From Bacteroidales bacterium (GTDB lineage Bacteria > Bacteroidota > Bacteroidia > Bacteroidales > UBA932): DNA of 64,000 bases. The position numbers were made by a program, and so were the translations under genes. The first letter of the stretch is position 1. Each line of letters begins with the position of its first letter. Location of the stretch: the NCBI GenBank assembly GCA_017482565.1, contig JAFUMO010000062.1, positions 1 to 64,000 of the forward strand, read 5' to 3'. A model generated the notes under the pieces. It was given only the letters and a program-made list of their open reading frames with translations. It was not told the DNA's origin and made no database searches. Below are positions 63,472-64,000 of the stretch, in pieces.

Positions 63472-64000
63472 ATGAAGAGAATAATTATTTTTGGAGCCTC
63501 GTCTGGAATTGGGGCGGAACTGGCAAGAAGTTATGCGGCGGAGGGGAATATGGTGGCGGTGGCGGCCCGCAGGGAGGAGATGCTCAAGGAGCTGCAGAGG
63601 GAATATCCAATCAATATAATGACGTTCAGGGCTGATATGGAGGCACTTCCCCAGGAAGAGGGTGGAGCCGCTCAGGAGAGCCCGAGGGGAAAGTTCCTGC
63701 AGATGCTGGAGGCTCTTGGAGGTGTGGATCTCGTAATATACTGTTCAGGGGTGGGCAGGCAGAATGCAGAGCTGCAGATGCAGGTAGAGTACAGCACAAT
63801 AAATGTTAATGTAAGGGGGTTCACTGCCATAGCTGCAGCGGTGGCGGAGTACGGCAGCACCGCACAGTATCATGTGCAGTTTGCAACTATTTCATCAATA
63901 GCATCAACAAGAGGAATAGGAATAAGCGCATCCTATTCGGCAACCAAGATGTATCAGGTTAGGTATATGGAATCTCTCCGGCAGCTGGCGGCTGTAAAGG
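63472..64000 (+). CDS. Short-chain dehydrogenase/reductase, N-terminal part
   Basis: The frame continues past the right edge; 176 residues are visible. MKRIIIFGASSGIGAELARS is the NAD(P)-binding G-x-x-x-G-x-G motif. Ser in FATISSIAS and YSATK give the catalytic Ser-Tyr-Lys. An in-frame ATG at 63463 would add three residues. A loop at ~58-75 is enlarged (PQEEGGAAQESPRG). Substrate unknown. Confidence 0.9.
   Translation, partial: MKRIIIFGASSGIGAELARSYAAEGNMVAVAARREEMLKELQREYPINIMTFRADMEALPQEEGGAAQESPRGKFLQMLEALGGVDLVIYCSGVGRQNAELQMQVEYSTINVNVRGFTAIAAAVAEYGSTAQYHVQFATISSIASTRGIGISASYSATKMYQVRYMESLRQLAAVK

Overview
The window is a compact chromosomal stretch of a Bacteroidota genome, most likely order Bacteroidales. 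The evidence is an unbroken run of families typical of that group: DUF4290, DUF3078, DUF4493, BT_3928-type DoxX protein, type-3 ProRS, WbqC, choloylglycine hydrolase, Na+-NQR, TonB-dependent receptor and a HYC_CC_PP-like protein. Promoters follow the group's TTTG-N19-21-TAnnTTTG pattern, most genes lack a Shine-Dalgarno sequence, and arginine is mostly coded by AGG. A gut or rumen Bacteroidales of a Rikenellaceae/RC9-like lineage would fit, but the family cannot be fixed from sequence reading alone.

Layout. 1-3.2 kb: 5' part of an M64 peptidase gene, purB, and a choloylglycine-hydrolase-family enzyme. 3.3-5.1 kb: an accessory patch with a HigBA-type toxin-antitoxin pair under a palindromic operator, then a collapsed type I restriction-modification locus (start of hsdM joined to the end of hsdR) between ~130-bp inverted repeats, one of which carries a 78-bp hairpin insertion. 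5.1-14.1 kb (minus): rimP-nusA-infB, then folP-tmk-DoxX protein-alkaline phosphatase. 14.2-18.2 kb (plus): lipid A genes lpxD-lpxC-fabZ-lpxA plus a WbqC protein; lpxC and fabZ are separate although they are usually fused in this phylum. 18.1-24.3 kb: FadL-like porin, a Trp/Tyr-rich lipoprotein, proS, a conserved unknown and a DUF3078 protein. 24.4-29.9 kb: sppA, and a metal-linked set (His-rich HYC_CC_PP-like protein, TonB receptor, HMA protein). This section holds two diverged copies of a ~120-bp hairpin element whose stems show compensatory changes. 30-36.3 kb: a GH9 endoglucanase/deacetylase fusion packed against nfnA-nfnB-hisS, then an initiator tRNA-Met. 36.4-45.1 kb: a membrane sugar and phosphoglycerol transfer set (GT39, LtaS-like, GtrA, GT2) leading into DUF4290-ftsK-lolA. 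45.1-50.2 kb: Nudix, pyrE, SRPBCC, GH20, rRNA methyltransferase. 50.2-57.9 kb (minus): a 52-residue YqaE/Pmp3 protein, secreted PepC peptidase, and nqrABCDEF. 58-64 kb: uvrD/pcrA helicase, a DUF4493/DUF6359 lipoprotein, an ORF6N fragment, cstA and the start of an SDR gene.

Together the genes cover envelope building, a respiratory sodium pump coupled to nucleotide-electron exchange (NQR, Nfn), glycan degradation (GH9, GH20) and core translation. The novelty lies mainly in the non-coding and decayed elements: the hairpin family, the inverted-repeat-bounded restriction remnant and the very short or absent 5' leaders of several genes.
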